Positions 63,131 to 64,000 of a DNA stretch of 64,000 bases are shown in pieces (the first letter of the stretch is position 1; each line of letters opens with the position of its first letter). The notes beneath the pieces are model-generated. The model was not told the DNA's origin, searched no databases, and worked only from the letters and a program-made list of their open reading frames with translations. Origin of the DNA: Liolophura sinensis (lineage: Eukaryota; Mollusca; Polyplacophora; Chitonida; Chitonidae); the NCBI RefSeq assembly GCF_032854445.1, contig NC_088303.1, positions 28,625,265 to 28,689,264 on the forward strand, in the 5' to 3' direction. The position numbers and the translations under genes were made by a program.

Positions 63131-64000
63131 TATTTATCACTTACTCGTTGTATTCGTTATACGCTCTCACTGAGTCAGGTAAATGGCGTAAAAAGTTTAG
63201 CCCACTACCTCATGAATCCCTTATTACGACTGGCATTTGATTATATCTCCTCAGATAAGACTGGGTTATCTCCATTCTTTATCCGTCTTCGTCGCGCATA
63301 AAACTAATTAGAATTATGTGAGAGAGTACCACCCCAATAATGTCAATAAATCAAACCGGTGTCTGCATTATTTTTCGGATAATTTGGAAATAATAACGCT
63401 GATAGCCGCATATATTAATTTGTTTCTGGGGAGTACACGAAAACTTCCAGGAAGCCGTTTAATATGCACAAAGCAAAGTGGAACAATTACGAATCAGGAG
63501 GAGGCAATCTCCAGATCCGCACATGTTCTCACGATGTTGACTTTGTCATTATCCCATTTTTCAAGGGCCTCATACGGCTCACATCGCTCACATAAAGACA
63601 AACGAAAACGCAGCTGCTCCTGGTTATGTCGACCAGACACTGTTTCACCTTTTAACCATGCCCGTGAGTGGAGTATGAGTCACGCTGCATTGTTTCCGGT
63701 TGCTTTAACATGGAGCGTCCCATGGCCTCGCAAGAATTCCTGATTAAAAGTTGACTTATATATCGATAACATACTTCTTGTTGGACGTGGTTGTGGACAA
63801 CCGGTAACAACTCGATTCAATATAAGAACTGTAATTGCAATTGAACACAGACCACCACCTGCAGACAAATTAAACCTGAAAGCAGCTGGTAAAAGCACCT
63901 GGGTTTCGCAGGAGAATTTCACAAGAGTACGGTAGTCAGCGGAAGTAGTGTTAAAGCGAAAATACTCAATTCTCAGTCACACAAGCTTAGCGCCGTGGCC
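63131..64000. other. Intergenic DNA, no recognised gene
   Basis: A 141-codon plus-strand frame (63318-63743) is the longest unexplained frame in this segment. Its composition (Ser, Arg, His rich) and lack of domains or splice sites do not support a gene. Confidence 0.4.

Noticed and set aside
63318-63743. 141-codon frame near the window end
   Set aside because: Composition and lack of domains look random; there is no acceptor or donor at sensible places.

Overview
This window looks like intergenic DNA from an invertebrate animal. It is AT-rich, has no operons, and is full of tRNA-derived SINEs, minisatellites and decayed transposon DNA. The main gene has a 5' UTR intron. The commonest SINE ends in a tail close to 'gtacggcgtaaaacac' followed by 'aatcaaataaataaat', a type I associate with molluscs, brachiopods and related lophotrochozoans. 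That taxonomic placement is a tentative inference.

Layout. Positions 1-35,200 hold no gene I can name. They contain SINE copies (3.6, 4.2, 10.1, 17.0, 18.4, 23.4, 24.4, 29.0, 29.4 and 30.9 kb) and a 135-bp inverted-repeat element (29.15 kb). They also contain tandem repeats: a 27/25-bp minisatellite at 7.7-8.7 kb, a ~62-bp repeat at 13.6 kb, a ~68-bp repeat at 18.5 kb, a ~19-bp repeat at 23.2 kb, a ~72-bp pair at 25 kb and a 20-bp repeat at 27.5 kb. Two short open stretches with splice-like ends (19.3 and 32.2 kb) are weak exon candidates. The one convincing gene is a 401-residue class A G-protein-coupled receptor at 36,741-37,946 (+). Its whole coding sequence is in one exon. A likely 5' UTR exon at 35,568-35,620 brings an in-frame stop upstream of the start codon.

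Downstream of the receptor are a 52-bp satellite (39.1-39.8 kb), a (TA)n microsatellite (45.65 kb) and a 36-bp-arm hairpin (47.4 kb). A broken tyrosine-recombinase retrotransposon of the DIRS/Ngaro type lies at about 50.29-53.68 kb, with recognisable Gag, reverse transcriptase, RNase H and recombinase. From 54.36 to about 63.13 kb the sequence is a head-to-tail array of a long (3.5-4.8 kb) non-coding unit. A separate partial copy of that unit lies at 47.61-49.09 kb, on the far side of the retrotransposon.

The receptor would act alone at the plasma membrane, and its ligand cannot be told from sequence. Everything else is mobile or repeated DNA. I found no CRISPR array, rRNA gene or convincing functional tRNA gene. 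No undescribed multi-gene system is evident. The best leads are the receptor, the long tandem unit and the recombinase retroelement.
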